Source: Holophagales bacterium (GTDB taxonomy: Bacteria > Acidobacteriota > Thermoanaerobaculia > UBA5066). From it: DNA of 64,000 nt. Each line of letters begins with the position of its first letter. Positions within the stretch are counted from its first letter, which is position 1. Location: assembly GCA_016714815.1 (NCBI GenBank), contig JADKBZ010000004.1, forward strand, positions 62,001 through 126,000, read 5' to 3'. Shown in pieces: positions 42,889 through 59,124 of this stretch. Made by a program: the position numbers and the translations under genes. The notes beneath the pieces were generated by a model that searched no databases, had not been told where the DNA came from, and saw nothing but the letters and a program-made list of their open reading frames with translations.

Positions 42889-43263
42889 CTACGACTTCGG
42901 GCGCTTGGCGCCGTACTTCGAGCGGGACTGCTTCCGGTTCGCGACGCCGACGGCGTCGAGCGTTCCCCGGATGATGTGGTAGCGGACGCCGGGAAGGTCC
43001 TTCACGCGGCCGCCACGGATCATGACGATGGAGTGCTCCTGGAGGTTGTGCCCGATGCCGGGAATGTAGGTCGTGACCTCGATGCCGTTCGTGAGCCGGA
43101 CGCGGGCGATCTTGCGGAGCGCCGAGTTGGGCTTCTTGGGAGTGGTGGTCTTGACCTGGGTGCAGACCCCCCGCCGCTGCGGGCAGGACTGGAGGGCGGG
43201 CGACTTCGTCTTGTAACGAACCGCTTCGCGCCCCTTTCGAACGAGCTGGCTGATCGTCGGCAT
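42889..43263 (-). CDS. rpsL: 30S ribosomal protein S12
   Basis: 124 residues. MPTISQLVRKGREAVRYKTK, CPQRRGVCTQVKTTTPKKPN and GHNLQEHSIVMIRGGRVKDL are diagnostic. The lysines whose changes cause streptomycin resistance (KKPN and VKDLPG) are wild type. First gene of the str-S10-spc-alpha cluster; a promoter lies about 140 nt upstream. Confidence 0.97.
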   Translation of the reverse strand: MPTISQLVRKGREAVRYKTKSPALQSCPQRRGVCTQVKTTTPKKPNSALRKIARVRLTNGIEVTTYIPGIGHNLQEHSIVMIRGGRVKDLPGVRYHIIRGTLDAVGVANRKQSRSKYGAKRPKS

Positions 43264-43400
43264 CAGGTTTCCTCGGTTCCTCTTCCGCGCCGGAGAGACG
43301 ACTTTTCGGCCCTTCGGGCCAACGCCTCTCCGGATTTTTCGATGTCGAATCGCGCTCCCGGCGAGCCATGATGGCGTCGTCCGAGGGGCGAAACCGGCAG

Positions 43401-43429
43401 AGATTACGTGTAAGTCCCCGGCATGTCAA
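43401..43429 (-). promoter_or_regulatory. Promoter of the str-S10-spc-alpha cluster
   Basis: Perfect TTGACA at 43429-43424, 17-nt spacer, TAATCT at 43406-43401 (3 of 6). It would give an rpsL leader of about 130 nt. The 43264-43400 stretch otherwise shows only a GC-rich inverted motif (AGAGACG..CGTCTCTC-like) with no gene. Confidence 0.65.
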
Positions 43430-43470
43430 CCCTGTACGTGTCTTTGGTCCTGCCGAGGGGTTCAAGGGAC

Positions 43471-43750
43471 CCGGCGGACCGGGTTCCCTTCATTCCGTGC
43501 GAGCGAAGCGAGCTTCCTTCCCGCGCGGAGGGGTTCGACTCGCCGGGGCCCCATCCGGCTCCCCCGGCGGTCCGGGTTCCCGTTCATTCCGTTCGAGCGA
43601 CGCGTGCGTCCTTCCCGCGCGTAGGGGTTCGACTCGCCGGGGCCCCATCCCCGGCCCCCGGCGGTCCGGGTTCCGTTCATCCCGTGCGAGCGAAGCGAGC
43701 TTCCTTCCCGCGCGGAGGGGTTCGGGGAACCCGGCGGTCCGGGTTCCCCG
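43471..43750. repeat. Three tandem copies of a ~93-nt intergenic repeat
   Basis: Units begin at 43471, 43564 and 43658 (spacing 93 and 94), each opening with CCGGCGG(A/T)CCGGGTTCC and running through TTCATTCCGTGCGAGCG and TTCCCGCGCGGAGGGGTTCG; a fourth partial start is at 43731. Copies 1 and 3 are closest; copy 2 differs in the middle (TTCGAGCGACGCGTGCG). Each start can fold into a small hairpin. No gene is supported in this 502-nt gap between rpoC and rpsL. Confidence 0.85.
43724..43749 (-). terminator. Probable terminator after rpoC
   Basis: GGGGAACCCGG (43724-43734) pairs perfectly with CCGGGTTCCCC (43739-43749) around CGGT, 16 nt past the rpoC stop. There is no U-run. The hairpin is the last unit of the tandem repeat. 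Confidence 0.5.
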
Positions 43751-43765
43751 AGGGTTATTGCCGCG

Positions 43766-47986
<4,221 letters not shown>

Positions 47987-47996
47987 CAGTCCCTCC

Positions 47997-52271
<4,275 letters not shown>

Positions 52272-52351
52272 TCGAGCGGGCTCCCTTCAGCCGAGAGAGG
52301 GGTGACGCGAAAAGAGGGATACACCGTCCGGCGCGACGGCGCGATTCCCGG

Positions 52352-52372
52352 GGGGCCGGATGAACCGGCCCC
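52352..52372 (-). promoter_or_regulatory. Hairpin between rplL and rpoB
   Basis: GGGGCCGG (52352-52359) pairs with CCGGCCCC (52365-52372) across five bases. No U-tract follows. In enteric bacteria an attenuator between rplL and rpoB lowers rpoBC transcription; this could play that part, but nothing beyond position supports it. Confidence 0.35.
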
Positions 52373-52430
52373 TCGAGGAATCGACGCCCGTCACCGGACG
52401 GCCTCCCGTTGGGGACACGCCGGAGGACGA

Positions 52431-52808
52431 CTACTTGACCTCGACCTTGGCGCCGATCTCTTCGAACTTCTTCTTGATGGCGGCCGCCTCGTCCTTCGAG
52501 ACGGCTTCCTTGAGCACGCCGAGGTTCTCGACGAGGTCCTTGGCCTCCTTCAGGCCGAGGGAGGAGTTGACCTCGCGGACCGCCTTGATGACGTTGATCT
52601 TGGCGGAGCCGGCTTCCTTGAGGGTGACCGTGAACTCGGTCTGCTCCTCGACGACGGCGGCGGCGGCGGCCGGCGCGGCGGCGGCCGGTGCGGCCATCAT
52701 CGCAGCGGAGACGCCGAACTTCTCTTCGAGGGCCTTGACGAGGTTGTTGAGCTCGAGGACGGACATCCCCTCGACTTCGGTGACGAACTGCTCGACGGAA
52801 AGGGCCAT
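52431..52808 (-). CDS. rplL: 50S ribosomal protein L7/L12
   Basis: Stalk protein that recruits translation GTPases, 125 residues. N-terminal dimer helices (VEGMSVLELNNLVKALEEKF), an Ala-rich hinge at about 40-52, and the C-terminal domain (KINVIKAVREVNSSLGLKEA; KDLVENLGVLKEAVSKDEA) are normal. ATG start, 70 nt after rplJ. Confidence 0.97.
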   Translation of the reverse strand: MALSVEQFVTEVEGMSVLELNNLVKALEEKFGVSAAMMAAPAAAAPAAAAAVVEEQTEFTVTLKEAGSAKINVIKAVREVNSSLGLKEAKDLVENLGVLKEAVSKDEAAAIKKKFEEIGAKVEVK

Positions 52809-52877
52809 TACGTTCTCCTTGTCTCTTTCGTCTCTTCGCGCGTGCGCGTTTCTGTTATGGGTTCGGGGGTCCGGGCC

Positions 52878-53402
52878 TCAGGCCGCGGCGCTCTTCTGCT
52901 CGGCAACGGCCGAGATCGTCATCGCCAGCTTGCGCTGCGGGGTCGAAAGGGCGACCACGAGGCGGCGGACCGGCGACTGGAGGAGACCGACGAGGCGGCC
53001 GAGGAGCTCCGCGCGGGACGGCATGCTCGCGAGCGTCTCGAGGGCGGTGGCGGGCACCGGCAGGCCCTCGACGAGGGCGGCCTTGACCTTGATCTTCGGG
53101 TTCGTCTTACCGAAGGTGTGGAGCACTTTCGCCAGCTGGACGATGTCGGTCTTCGAGTAGGCGACCGCCGTCATCCCGCTGAAGTGCTCGGCCAGCGCGC
53201 CCATCGGGACGTCCTTGAAGGCGCGGAGCGCGAGCGTGTTCTTGATGACCACGTACTCCGAGCCGGTCGCCCGGATCTGGCGGCGAAGCTCGGTCACGTC
53301 GGGGACGTTGATCCCCTTGAAATCGATGAGGAACGCATGGGGCGCGCGCCCCACGGAGTCCGTCATCCTGGAGATGGCGTCGGTCTTCTCGGCGCGGTTC
53401 AC
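52878..53402 (-). CDS. rplJ: 50S ribosomal protein L10
   Basis: Stalk base protein that carries L7/L12 dimers. 174 residues. FLIDFKGINVPDVTELRRQI, EYVVIKNTLALRAF and LVEGLPVPATALETLASMPS are typical; the C-terminal helix for L12 binding is present. The GTG start at 53400-53402 overlaps the rplA stop as GTGA, so there is no room for the long rplJ leader that carries the L10 target in enteric bacteria. Confidence 0.96.
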   Translation of the reverse strand: MNRAEKTDAISRMTDSVGRAPHAFLIDFKGINVPDVTELRRQIRATGSEYVVIKNTLALRAFKDVPMGALAEHFSGMTAVAYSKTDIVQLAKVLHTFGKTNPKIKVKAALVEGLPVPATALETLASMPSRAELLGRLVGLLQSPVRRLVVALSTPQRKLAMTISAVAEQKSAAA

Positions 53403-54109
53403 GCGGTCCTCCCAACGAGCTTGTCGGCAACCATCGGGTCGACCGGAACGCTGGGCCCCATCGTCGACCCGAGGAAGATCGACTTCACGTACTTCCCCTT
53501 CGCCGCCGCGGGCTTGGCCTTCTGGATCGCCGAGATCAGGGCCTCCGTGTTCTCCACGAGGGCCTTGTCGTCGAACGACATCTTGCCGACCGGGCAGTGG
53601 ACGATGGCGGTCTTGTCGACGCGGAACTCGATCTTGCCCGCCTTCAGCTCCTTGACCGCCTTGGACACGTCGAACGTGACCGTGCCGGCCTTCGGGTTCG
53701 GCATGAGGCCGCGGGGACCGAGGACCTTTCCGAGGCGTCCGAGGGACTTCATCATGTCGGGCGTCGCGACGAGGGCCTCGAAGTCGAGGAACCCCGTCTG
53801 GATCCTCGCGACCAGGTCGTCCCCGCCGACGATGTCGGCGCCGGCTTCCTCCGCCTCGCGGACCTTCTCTCCCGACGCGACGACGGCGACGCGGATCTTC
53901 GCGCCCGTCCCGTGAGGGAGGACGACCGTTCCGCGGACCATCTGGTCGGCATGCTTGGGGTCGACGCCGAGGCGAAGGGCCACCTCGAGCGTCTCGTTGA
54001 ATTTTGCGTACGCCGCCGAGCGGACGAGCGCGACGGCCTGCTGGACGTCGTAGAGCTTCGTCCTGTCGACTCGGGCGGCCGCAGCGGTGTACTTCTTGCC
54101 TTCCGTCAT
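53399..54109 (-). CDS. rplA: 50S ribosomal protein L1
   Basis: 236 residues from the ATG at 54107-54109. KFNETLEVALRLGVDPKHAD, VVLPHGTGAKIRVAV and LGRLGKVLGPRGLMPNPKAG are diagnostic of this tRNA-exit stalk protein. 168 nt separate it from rplK, with no structure I can assign confidently as an L1 target. Confidence 0.97.
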   Translation of the reverse strand: MTEGKKYTAAAARVDRTKLYDVQQAVALVRSAAYAKFNETLEVALRLGVDPKHADQMVRGTVVLPHGTGAKIRVAVVASGEKVREAEEAGADIVGGDDLVARIQTGFLDFEALVATPDMMKSLGRLGKVLGPRGLMPNPKAGTVTFDVSKAVKELKAGKIEFRVDKTAIVHCPVGKMSFDDKALVENTEALISAIQKAKPAAAKGKYVKSIFLGSTMGPSVPVDPMVADKLVGRTA

Positions 54110-54277
54110 TTCTCTTCCGCTCTTCCGAGAGCGGCGTCCGTCCAGCAACCCCGCGAAGAGAAGCCCCGGTGGCACCCCGGGCATCGCGGAGCCGCGCGCC
54201 GTGAGAGGTTCAGCGCCGGCCCGACCACCGTCTCAATGAGAAACCGTCACGCGACGATTTCGTTCTACTGGCTCTCG

Positions 54278-54703
54278 TCAGCCGATGACCTCTATCCCCA
54301 TCGAACGCGCCGTTCCCGCGACCGACTTCATGGCGGCCTCGACGTCGGCGGCGTTGAGGTCCTGGAACTTCAGCTTCGCGATCTCCTCGACCTGCTTCAT
54401 CGTGACCTTCCCGACGCGGTTCTTGTTCGGGACGCCGGACCCCTTCTCGACCTTCGCCGCTTTCTTCAGCAGGACGGCGGCCGGAGGAGTCTTCGTGATG
54501 AAGGTGTAGGAGCGGTCCGAGTAGACCGTCACGACGACCGGGATGATCAGCCCAGCGTCCTTCGCCGTCCTCGCGTTGAAGGACTTGCAGAAGTCCATGA
54601 TGTTGACGCCCTGCGGTCCGAGGGCGGTGCCGACGGGAGGCGCGGGAGTCGCCTTCGCGGCTTCGATCTGGAGCTTGACCATCCCGACGACTTTCTTGGC
54701 CAT
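54278..54703 (-). CDS. rplK: 50S ribosomal protein L11
   Basis: 141 residues. The N-terminal domain with KLQIEAAKATPAPPVGTALG and the thiopeptide-site prolines, and the RNA-binding domain with the C-terminal AGTARSMGIEVIG, are normal. L11 is needed for RelA stimulation in bacteria that have it. ATG start at 54703. Confidence 0.97.
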   Translation of the reverse strand: MAKKVVGMVKLQIEAAKATPAPPVGTALGPQGVNIMDFCKSFNARTAKDAGLIIPVVVTVYSDRSYTFITKTPPAAVLLKKAAKVEKGSGVPNKNRVGKVTMKQVEEIAKLKFQDLNAADVEAAMKSVAGTARSMGIEVIG

Positions 54704-54776
54704 TGTGGGTTCCTTCGATCGGTGGCGGGGCGGGCCCCGCGTGCTTCGGGGCGCCGGCGCGCCGGCCCCTTTTGAT

Positions 54777-55361
54777 TTACTGCTTCTGAACCTGGACGAA
54801 CTCGAGCTCGACCGGGGTCGGTCGGCCGAAGATGGTGACGAGGACGCGGAGCGTCGAGCGCTCGATGTTGATCTCCTCGACGTCGCCGGTGAACTCCTTG
54901 AAGGGGCCGTCGACGATCTTCACCTTCTCGCCCCGCTCGTAGGTGTACTTCGGCTTGGGCTTTTCCTTCGACTCGGCCGTGTGGTGGAGGATCGCCTCGA
55001 CCTCCTCCGGCATCAGCGGCACGGGGCTCTTGGAAGAGCCGCCGACGAAGCCGGTGACCTTCGGGGTGTTCCTCACCAGGTGCCACGTCTCGTCCGCCAT
55101 CTCCATCTGGACGAGAACGTAGCCCGGGAAGAACTTGCGCTCCACGTTGCGGCGCTTCCCCGCCTTCATCTCCACGACGGTTTCCTTCGGCACGCGGATC
55201 TCGCCGAACTGCGTCTCCATCCCCTGGGCCTTGATCCGGTTCGTCAGCTCCTGGACGACCCGGTCCTCGAACCCCGAGTAGGTGTGGACGATGTACCAGT
55301 CCATCGCCGGGGCCGCGGGGGCTCCGTCGACGGGGGCCGGGGAGGCGTCGTAGTCGGTCAT
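54777..55361 (-). CDS. nusG: Transcription termination/antitermination factor NusG
   Basis: 194 residues. NGN domain (WYIVHTYSGFEDRVVQEL; KRRNVERKFFPGYVLVQMEM) and C-terminal KOW domain (YERGEKVKIVDGPFKEFTGD). A 19-residue Pro/Ala leader precedes the NGN domain. It couples RNA polymerase to the ribosome through S10 and to Rho. ATG start 19 nt after secE. Confidence 0.97.
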   Translation of the reverse strand: MTDYDASPAPVDGAPAAPAMDWYIVHTYSGFEDRVVQELTNRIKAQGMETQFGEIRVPKETVVEMKAGKRRNVERKFFPGYVLVQMEMADETWHLVRNTPKVTGFVGGSSKSPVPLMPEEVEAILHHTAESKEKPKPKYTYERGEKVKIVDGPFKEFTGDVEEINIERSTLRVLVTIFGRPTPVELEFVQVQKQ

Positions 55362-55380
55362 CTCGGGAGGCCTCTTCGGC

Positions 55381-55593
55381 TCACTGGCCGAAACTGGCGA
55401 AGAACCAGTTGATGACCGGCGTGATCGCCGCGTCCACGACGAAGAGGAACACGCCGACGACGACCGTGTAGACGATGACGACCGTCGTCGTGCCGACGAC
55501 CTCGTCCCTGGCCGGCCAGCTGACCTTGCCAGTCTCCTTCCGGACGTCGACGAGGAACTCCCTGAAGGTCTTCCACCGCTCGGTGAGGTTCAT
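55381..55593 (-). CDS. secE: Protein translocase subunit SecE
   Basis: 70 residues from the ATG at 55591-55593. An amphipathic helix (WKTFREFLVDVRKETGKVSW) with the family motif KVSWPARDEV is followed by one transmembrane segment (about 38-58). It is the single-span type that clamps SecY. Located between tRNA-Trp and nusG, the usual position. Confidence 0.95.
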   Translation of the reverse strand: MNLTERWKTFREFLVDVRKETGKVSWPARDEVVGTTTVVIVYTVVVGVFLFVVDAAITPVINWFFASFGQ

Positions 55594-55671
55594 TCGATCC
55601 GTCTTCCTTGCGCCCTCGGCGCCGCGCCGCCCGTTCCGGGGCGTCCGGCCCGCCTCCACGGCGGGGGAAAG

Positions 55672-55747
55672 TGGCAGGGGTGCGGAGACTCGAACTCCGA
55701 ACCTACGGTTTTGGAGACCGTTGCTCTGCCAATTGAGCTACACCCCT
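55672..55747 (-). tRNA. tRNA-Trp (anticodon CCA)
   Basis: 76 nt with the 3' CCA encoded. Acceptor AGGGGTG pairs with CACCCCT; anticodon loop CTCCAAA gives CCA; T-loop GTTCGAGT. This is the tRNA read at the two TGG codons of the attenuator leader peptide at 15092-15133, although it lies in a different operon, between rpmG and secE. Confidence 0.97.
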
Positions 55748-55763
55748 ACGCGCGTCCCTGGCT

Positions 55764-55919
55764 TCAGACCTTGCCTTCCTTGTGCGCCGTGTGCTTCCGG
55801 CAGAAACGGCAGTACTTGGCAATCTCAAGCTTTTCCTGGTGGGTCTTCTTGTTCTTCGTCGTCGTGTAGTTCCGGCGCTTGCACTCGCCGCACGCCAGGC
55901 TGATCAGGTCTCTCGGCAT
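55764..55919 (-). CDS. rpmG: 50S ribosomal protein L33
   Basis: 51 residues from the ATG at 55917-55919 to the TGA at 55764-55766. Begins MPRDLISLACGECKRRNYTT and ends KYCRFCRKHTAHKEGKV. The two CxxC pairs (CGEC and CRFC) show the zinc-binding form. It sits between tRNA-Gly and tRNA-Trp ahead of secE, the common arrangement. Confidence 0.95.
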   Translation of the reverse strand: MPRDLISLACGECKRRNYTTTKNKKTHQEKLEIAKYCRFCRKHTAHKEGKV

Positions 55920-56039
55920 CGTTCTCTCCGCTTCTTCGGCCTTCCGTGCGGCCCGTCCCGGTTCCTCTGGCTCCTGGGGTTCCTGGGGTTTTCCAGGGTC
56001 TCTGTTCCCCGCCGGCCTTCCCTCTTTCCGTGAGAGGGC

Positions 56040-56114
56040 TGGAGCGGGAGACGGGATTCGAACCCGCGACCAACAGCTTGGAAGGCTGTGACTCTACCCC
56101 TGAGTTACTCCCGC
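56040..56114 (-). tRNA. tRNA-Gly (anticodon TCC)
   Basis: 75 nt with encoded CCA. Acceptor GCGGGAG pairs with CTCCCGC; anticodon loop CTTCCAA gives TCC; T-loop GTTCGAAT. Third of a cluster of tRNA genes followed by rpmG. Confidence 0.96.
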
Positions 56115-56178
56115 CGGTGTCCTTCCGGCCCTTCGTCTTCCCATTCCCGGGCTGGGCCCCGCGCCCGGGAGAAGTGTC

Positions 56179-56254
56179 TGGAGCCCACGAGCAGAATTGA
56201 ACTGCTGACCCCGTCCTTACCAAGGACGTGCTCTACCGACTGAGCTACGTGGGC
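56179..56254 (-). tRNA. tRNA-Thr (anticodon GGT)
   Basis: 76 nt with encoded CCA. Acceptor GCCCACG pairs with CGTGGGC; anticodon stem CGTCC/GGACG with loop TTGGTAA, anticodon GGT. Reads ACC and ACT codons. Confidence 0.96.
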
Positions 56255-56312
56255 CTGGTAACCGCTGGCGGATCCGCGCCCCCCGGTGGGCCGGAACCGA
56301 TGTCGGAGTTAT

Positions 56313-56400
56313 TGGTGGGCAGGGAGGGATTTGAACCCCCGTAGCGCCTAAGCGCGGCAGATTTACAGTCTGCTGCCATTAACCACTCGGCCACCTACCC
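56313..56400 (-). tRNA. tRNA-Tyr (anticodon GTA)
   Basis: 88 nt with encoded CCA and the long variable arm of bacterial tRNA-Tyr. Acceptor GGGTAGG pairs with CCTGCCC (one G-U); anticodon loop CTGTAAA gives GTA. Confidence 0.96.
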
Positions 56401-56465
56401 ACTCTTCGTCCGTCTCTGGATTCTCCTTCCCGCGGACGGCTCCGGGCTTTCTCCGGAATCGACCG

Positions 56466-56541
56466 TGGAGCTGGCGATGGGACTCGAACCCGCAACCTGC
56501 TGATTACAAATCAGCTGCTCTGCCAATTGAGCTACGCCAGC
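56466..56541 (-). tRNA. tRNA-Thr (anticodon TGT)
   Basis: 76 nt with encoded CCA. Acceptor GCTGGCG pairs with CGCCAGC; anticodon stem GCTGA/TCAGC region with loop TTTGTAA, anticodon TGT. Promoter-proximal tRNA of the cluster; reads ACA and ACG. Confidence 0.96.
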
Positions 56542-56600
56542 CTGTCGCGCCCGAGGCCCCGGCCGAACACCCGGCCGAAGCCGGACGGCGCGAACCGTGG

Positions 56601-56629
56601 TGTATATCAGCGCGCGGACTTCTCGTCAA
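56601..56629 (-). promoter_or_regulatory. Promoter of the tRNA-secE-nusG-rpl-rpoBC cluster
   Basis: TTGACG at 56629-56624 (5 of 6), 17-nt spacer, TATACA at 56606-56601 (4 of 6). The start point would lie near 56594, about 50 nt before the first tRNA. It begins 28 nt past the rlmB stop. Confidence 0.75.
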
Positions 56630-56656
56630 GGGACTCGAGCGCCGAAGCGCCCCCGC

Positions 56657-57382
56657 TCAGGCGGGGCCCTTCGCCCGCCGCTGCCGGAGGGCCTCGAAGA
56701 GGAGGATGGCGGCCGAGACGCCCACGTTCATCGAGCCCGCCCCTTCGACCATCGGGATCGCCACGAGCCTGTCGCACGTCTCGCGCGTCAGCCGGCGGAG
56801 GCCCGGCCCCTCCGCCCCGAGGCAGAGGACGACGTCCCCCGTCAGGTCGACGTCCCAGAGCGGCTCCCCTTCCGGCGACGCGCCGTAGACCCAGAAGCGG
56901 TCGTTCTTCACGTCCTCCAGAAAGCGGGCCGCATTTCCGACGCGGGCGACCTTCACCCGCTCGAGCGCTCCGGCGCTCGCTTTCGAGACCGACTCGTTCA
57001 GGCCGGCGGAGTGCCTTTCGGGAAGGACCACGGAGGCCCCTGCCGCGGCGGCCGTCCGGAGGATCGAGCCGAGGTTCCCCGGGTCGGTCACCTCGTCGAG
57101 GAAGAGGACGAGGCGGCTGCCCGGCTCGCCGCCGAGAGCCTCCTCCACGGCGTCGTACTCGCGGGTCGCAACCCGGGCCGCGACGCCGTTGTGGGCCTTC
57201 CCCGCCGTCCGGTCGAGCTCCTCGCGGGGGACGACCCGAACGGGGATCCCCTTCTCGCGCGCCGTCCGTTCCAGCTCCCGGACCCGCCCGTCGCGGCGGC
57301 CTTCCTGCAGGAGCAGCGCCTCGATCGCCTCGGGGCGCTCGGCGAGCGCGGCGGACACGGGGTGAAAACCTGCGACGATCAC
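56657..57382 (-). CDS. rlmB: TrmH-family (SPOUT) rRNA/tRNA 2'-O-methyltransferase, RlmB-like
   Basis: 241 residues. The N-terminal substrate-binding domain (VIVAGFHPVSAALAERPEAI) precedes a SPOUT knot with its three motifs: LDEVTDPGNLGSILRTA, LCLGAEGPGLRRLT and IPMVEGAGSMNVGVSAAILL. RlmB methylates G2251 of 23S rRNA in E. coli; other TrmH-like targets are possible. The GTG start at 57380-57382 overlaps the ispF stop as GTGA. Last gene of its operon. Confidence 0.85.
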   Translation of the reverse strand: MIVAGFHPVSAALAERPEAIEALLLQEGRRDGRVRELERTAREKGIPVRVVPREELDRTAGKAHNGVAARVATREYDAVEEALGGEPGSRLVLFLDEVTDPGNLGSILRTAAAAGASVVLPERHSAGLNESVSKASAGALERVKVARVGNAARFLEDVKNDRFWVYGASPEGEPLWDVDLTGDVVLCLGAEGPGLRRLTRETCDRLVAIPMVEGAGSMNVGVSAAILLFEALRQRRAKGPA

Positions 57383-57852
57383 GGGACCTCCACCAGGACG
57401 ACGGCCGAGGCGAAGACCCCTTCGCCGCGCCCGAATCCCGTCATGCCGTTGCCGCTCGACGCCTTCACCGAGACGCGCTCGAGCGGGATACCGAGAAGCG
57501 CGGCGATCACGCCCCGCATGGCGTCGCGGTGCGCGCCGACGCGGGGGCGTTCCGCGATCAGCGTGACGTCGACGTTGAGGACCACGGGGCGCCCCGCCCG
57601 CTCGAGGGCCTCGGTGACGAAGAGAGAGGAGGGGGCGTCCTTCCACCTCGGGTCCGTCGTCCCGAAGACGCTTCCGAGGTCCCCCGCAGCGGCGGTCCCC
57701 AGGAGTGCGTCCGCGAGGGCGTGGAGAACGACGTCCCCGTCGGAATGCCCGTCCGGCCCCTCGTCGGAGGGAATCTCGACCCCGCCGAGGACGCAGCGGC
57801 GTCCGGCGACGAGGGGGTGGGCGTCGAGCCCCTGCCCGATCCTGAGGCTCAC
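57379..57852 (-). CDS. ispF: 2-C-methyl-D-erythritol 2,4-cyclodiphosphate synthase
   Basis: MEP-pathway enzyme of isoprenoid synthesis. 157 residues. Zinc ligands Asp10, His12 (GQGLDAHPL) and His44 (DGDVVLHALADALLG) are present, as is the C-terminal KASSGNGMTGFGRGEG loop. The GTG start at 57850-57852 overlaps the ispD stop as GTGA, so the neighbouring pathway steps are translationally coupled. Confidence 0.96.
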   Translation of the reverse strand: MSLRIGQGLDAHPLVAGRRCVLGGVEIPSDEGPDGHSDGDVVLHALADALLGTAAAGDLGSVFGTTDPRWKDAPSSLFVTEALERAGRPVVLNVDVTLIAERPRVGAHRDAMRGVIAALLGIPLERVSVKASSGNGMTGFGRGEGVFASAVVLVEVP

Positions 57853-58529
57853 CGACCACCCGCCGCCGCGAGCCACGCCTCGGCCCGGGCCAGGTCCTCG
57901 GGGAAGGTGATCTTCACGTTCCAGCGGGAGGTGACGACCGTCCGGACGGCGACGCCGCGCCGCTCGAGGAGCTCGACGTCGTCGGTGGCCTCGGAGAGAC
58001 CCGCCTCGACGGCCTCCCGCAGGTGCCGGGCCCGCATCACCTGCGGCGTCGCGGCGGCGAAGAGGTCGTGGCGCGGGACCGTCTCGACGACGAGACCGGC
58101 CCGGACGCGCTTGATGGTGTCGGTGACCGGGCTCCCGGCCAGTGCGGCCCCGTGCTCCGCCGCGGCGTCGACGACGGCCGCCACGTCGACAGGGTCGACG
58201 AGAGGCCGCGCGGCGTCGTGGATGCAGAGGAGATCGTCGTCGCCGGCGCCCGAGGCGCGCCAGGCGGCGACGACCGAGTCGCACCGCGTCTCGCCGCCCG
58301 GCGTCGTCGTCACGGGCATCGCGGCGAAGCCGGCGAGGGCCTCCAGGAAAGCCTCTTCGCTGCCCGGCGAGACCGCGACCACGGCCCGGTCGACCCGGCC
58401 CGAGGCGGCGAGCCGCTCGAGGGCGTGGAGGAGGAACGGCCGGCCCGCGAGCCGCACGAGAGCCTTCGGCCCCGCGTCGTGAAACCGGGTCCCGAGACCG
58501 GCCGCCGGGATGAGCGCGACGACCGTCAC
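57849..58529 (-). CDS. ispD: 2-C-methyl-D-erythritol 4-phosphate cytidylyltransferase
   Basis: MEP-pathway enzyme that attaches CMP to methylerythritol phosphate. 226 residues. Nucleotide-binding loop IPAAGLGTRFHDAGPKAL, IHDAARPLVD and the C-terminal TDDVELLERRG are typical. GTG start at 58527-58529, one base after the frr stop. The protein is separate from IspF, unlike the IspDF fusions of some bacteria. Confidence 0.95.
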   Translation of the reverse strand: MTVVALIPAAGLGTRFHDAGPKALVRLAGRPFLLHALERLAASGRVDRAVVAVSPGSEEAFLEALAGFAAMPVTTTPGGETRCDSVVAAWRASGAGDDDLLCIHDAARPLVDPVDVAAVVDAAAEHGAALAGSPVTDTIKRVRAGLVVETVPRHDLFAAATPQVMRARHLREAVEAGLSEATDDVELLERRGVAVRTVVTSRWNVKITFPEDLARAEAWLAAAGGR

Positions 58530-58530
58530 G

Positions 58531-59091
58531 CTATCGGGCGAGGATGTCGGTTTCCTTGGCTTTGATGACCGTGTCGACCTCGGCCACGAAGCGGTCGGTC
58601 AGCTTCTGGACGTCCTCGAGGGCGCGCTTCTCCTCGTCGGCGGAGATCGTCGCGCTCTTCCCTTCCTTCTTGACCTTGTCGTTGGCCTCGTGCCGGTGGT
58701 GGCGAATCTCCACCTTCGACTGCTCGCCGAGGGTGTGGGCCTTCTTGACGAGCTCCTTGCGCCGCTCTTCCGTCGGGGAGGGGACCGGCACGCGGACGAC
58801 CCGGCCGTCCGAGCTCGGGTTCAGGCCGAGGTCGCTGTTGCGGATCGCCTTCTCGATGACCGGGCAGAGCTGGGCTTCCCAGGGCTGGATCAGGATGAGG
58901 GTGGCATCGGGGGTGGACAGGTTCGCGACCTGGTTGAGCGGGGTCGCCGTGCCGTAGTACTCGACGTGGACTCCCTCGAGCAGGCCGACGGAGGCGCGGC
59001 CCGTCCGAAGGTGCTTCAGCTCGGCCTTCAGGGCGTCGATCGAAACCACCATCCGGCGCTCGGTTTCCTTCCGGATCTCGGCGAGGGGCAT
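58531..59091 (-). CDS. frr: Ribosome recycling factor
   Basis: 186 residues, normal length. Splits post-termination ribosomes with EF-G. LKHLRTGRASVGLLEGVHVE, YGTATPLNQVANLSTPDATL, IQPWE and RRKELVKKAHTLGEQSKVEI are the family signatures. ATG start 33 nt after pyrH; the tsf-pyrH-frr order is widespread. Confidence 0.97.
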   Translation of the reverse strand: MPLAEIRKETERRMVVSIDALKAELKHLRTGRASVGLLEGVHVEYYGTATPLNQVANLSTPDATLILIQPWEAQLCPVIEKAIRNSDLGLNPSSDGRVVRVPVPSPTEERRKELVKKAHTLGEQSKVEIRHHRHEANDKVKKEGKSATISADEEKRALEDVQKLTDRFVAEVDTVIKAKETDILAR

Positions 59092-59124
59092 CGGGTCTCT
59101 CCTCTCTCTTTCTCTATCGCTCGT

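Noticed and set aside
43471..43750. CRISPR array in the rpoC-rpsL gap.
   Set aside because: The units are contiguous 93-nt copies with internal similarity throughout, not short identical repeats separated by unrelated spacers, and no cas genes are present.
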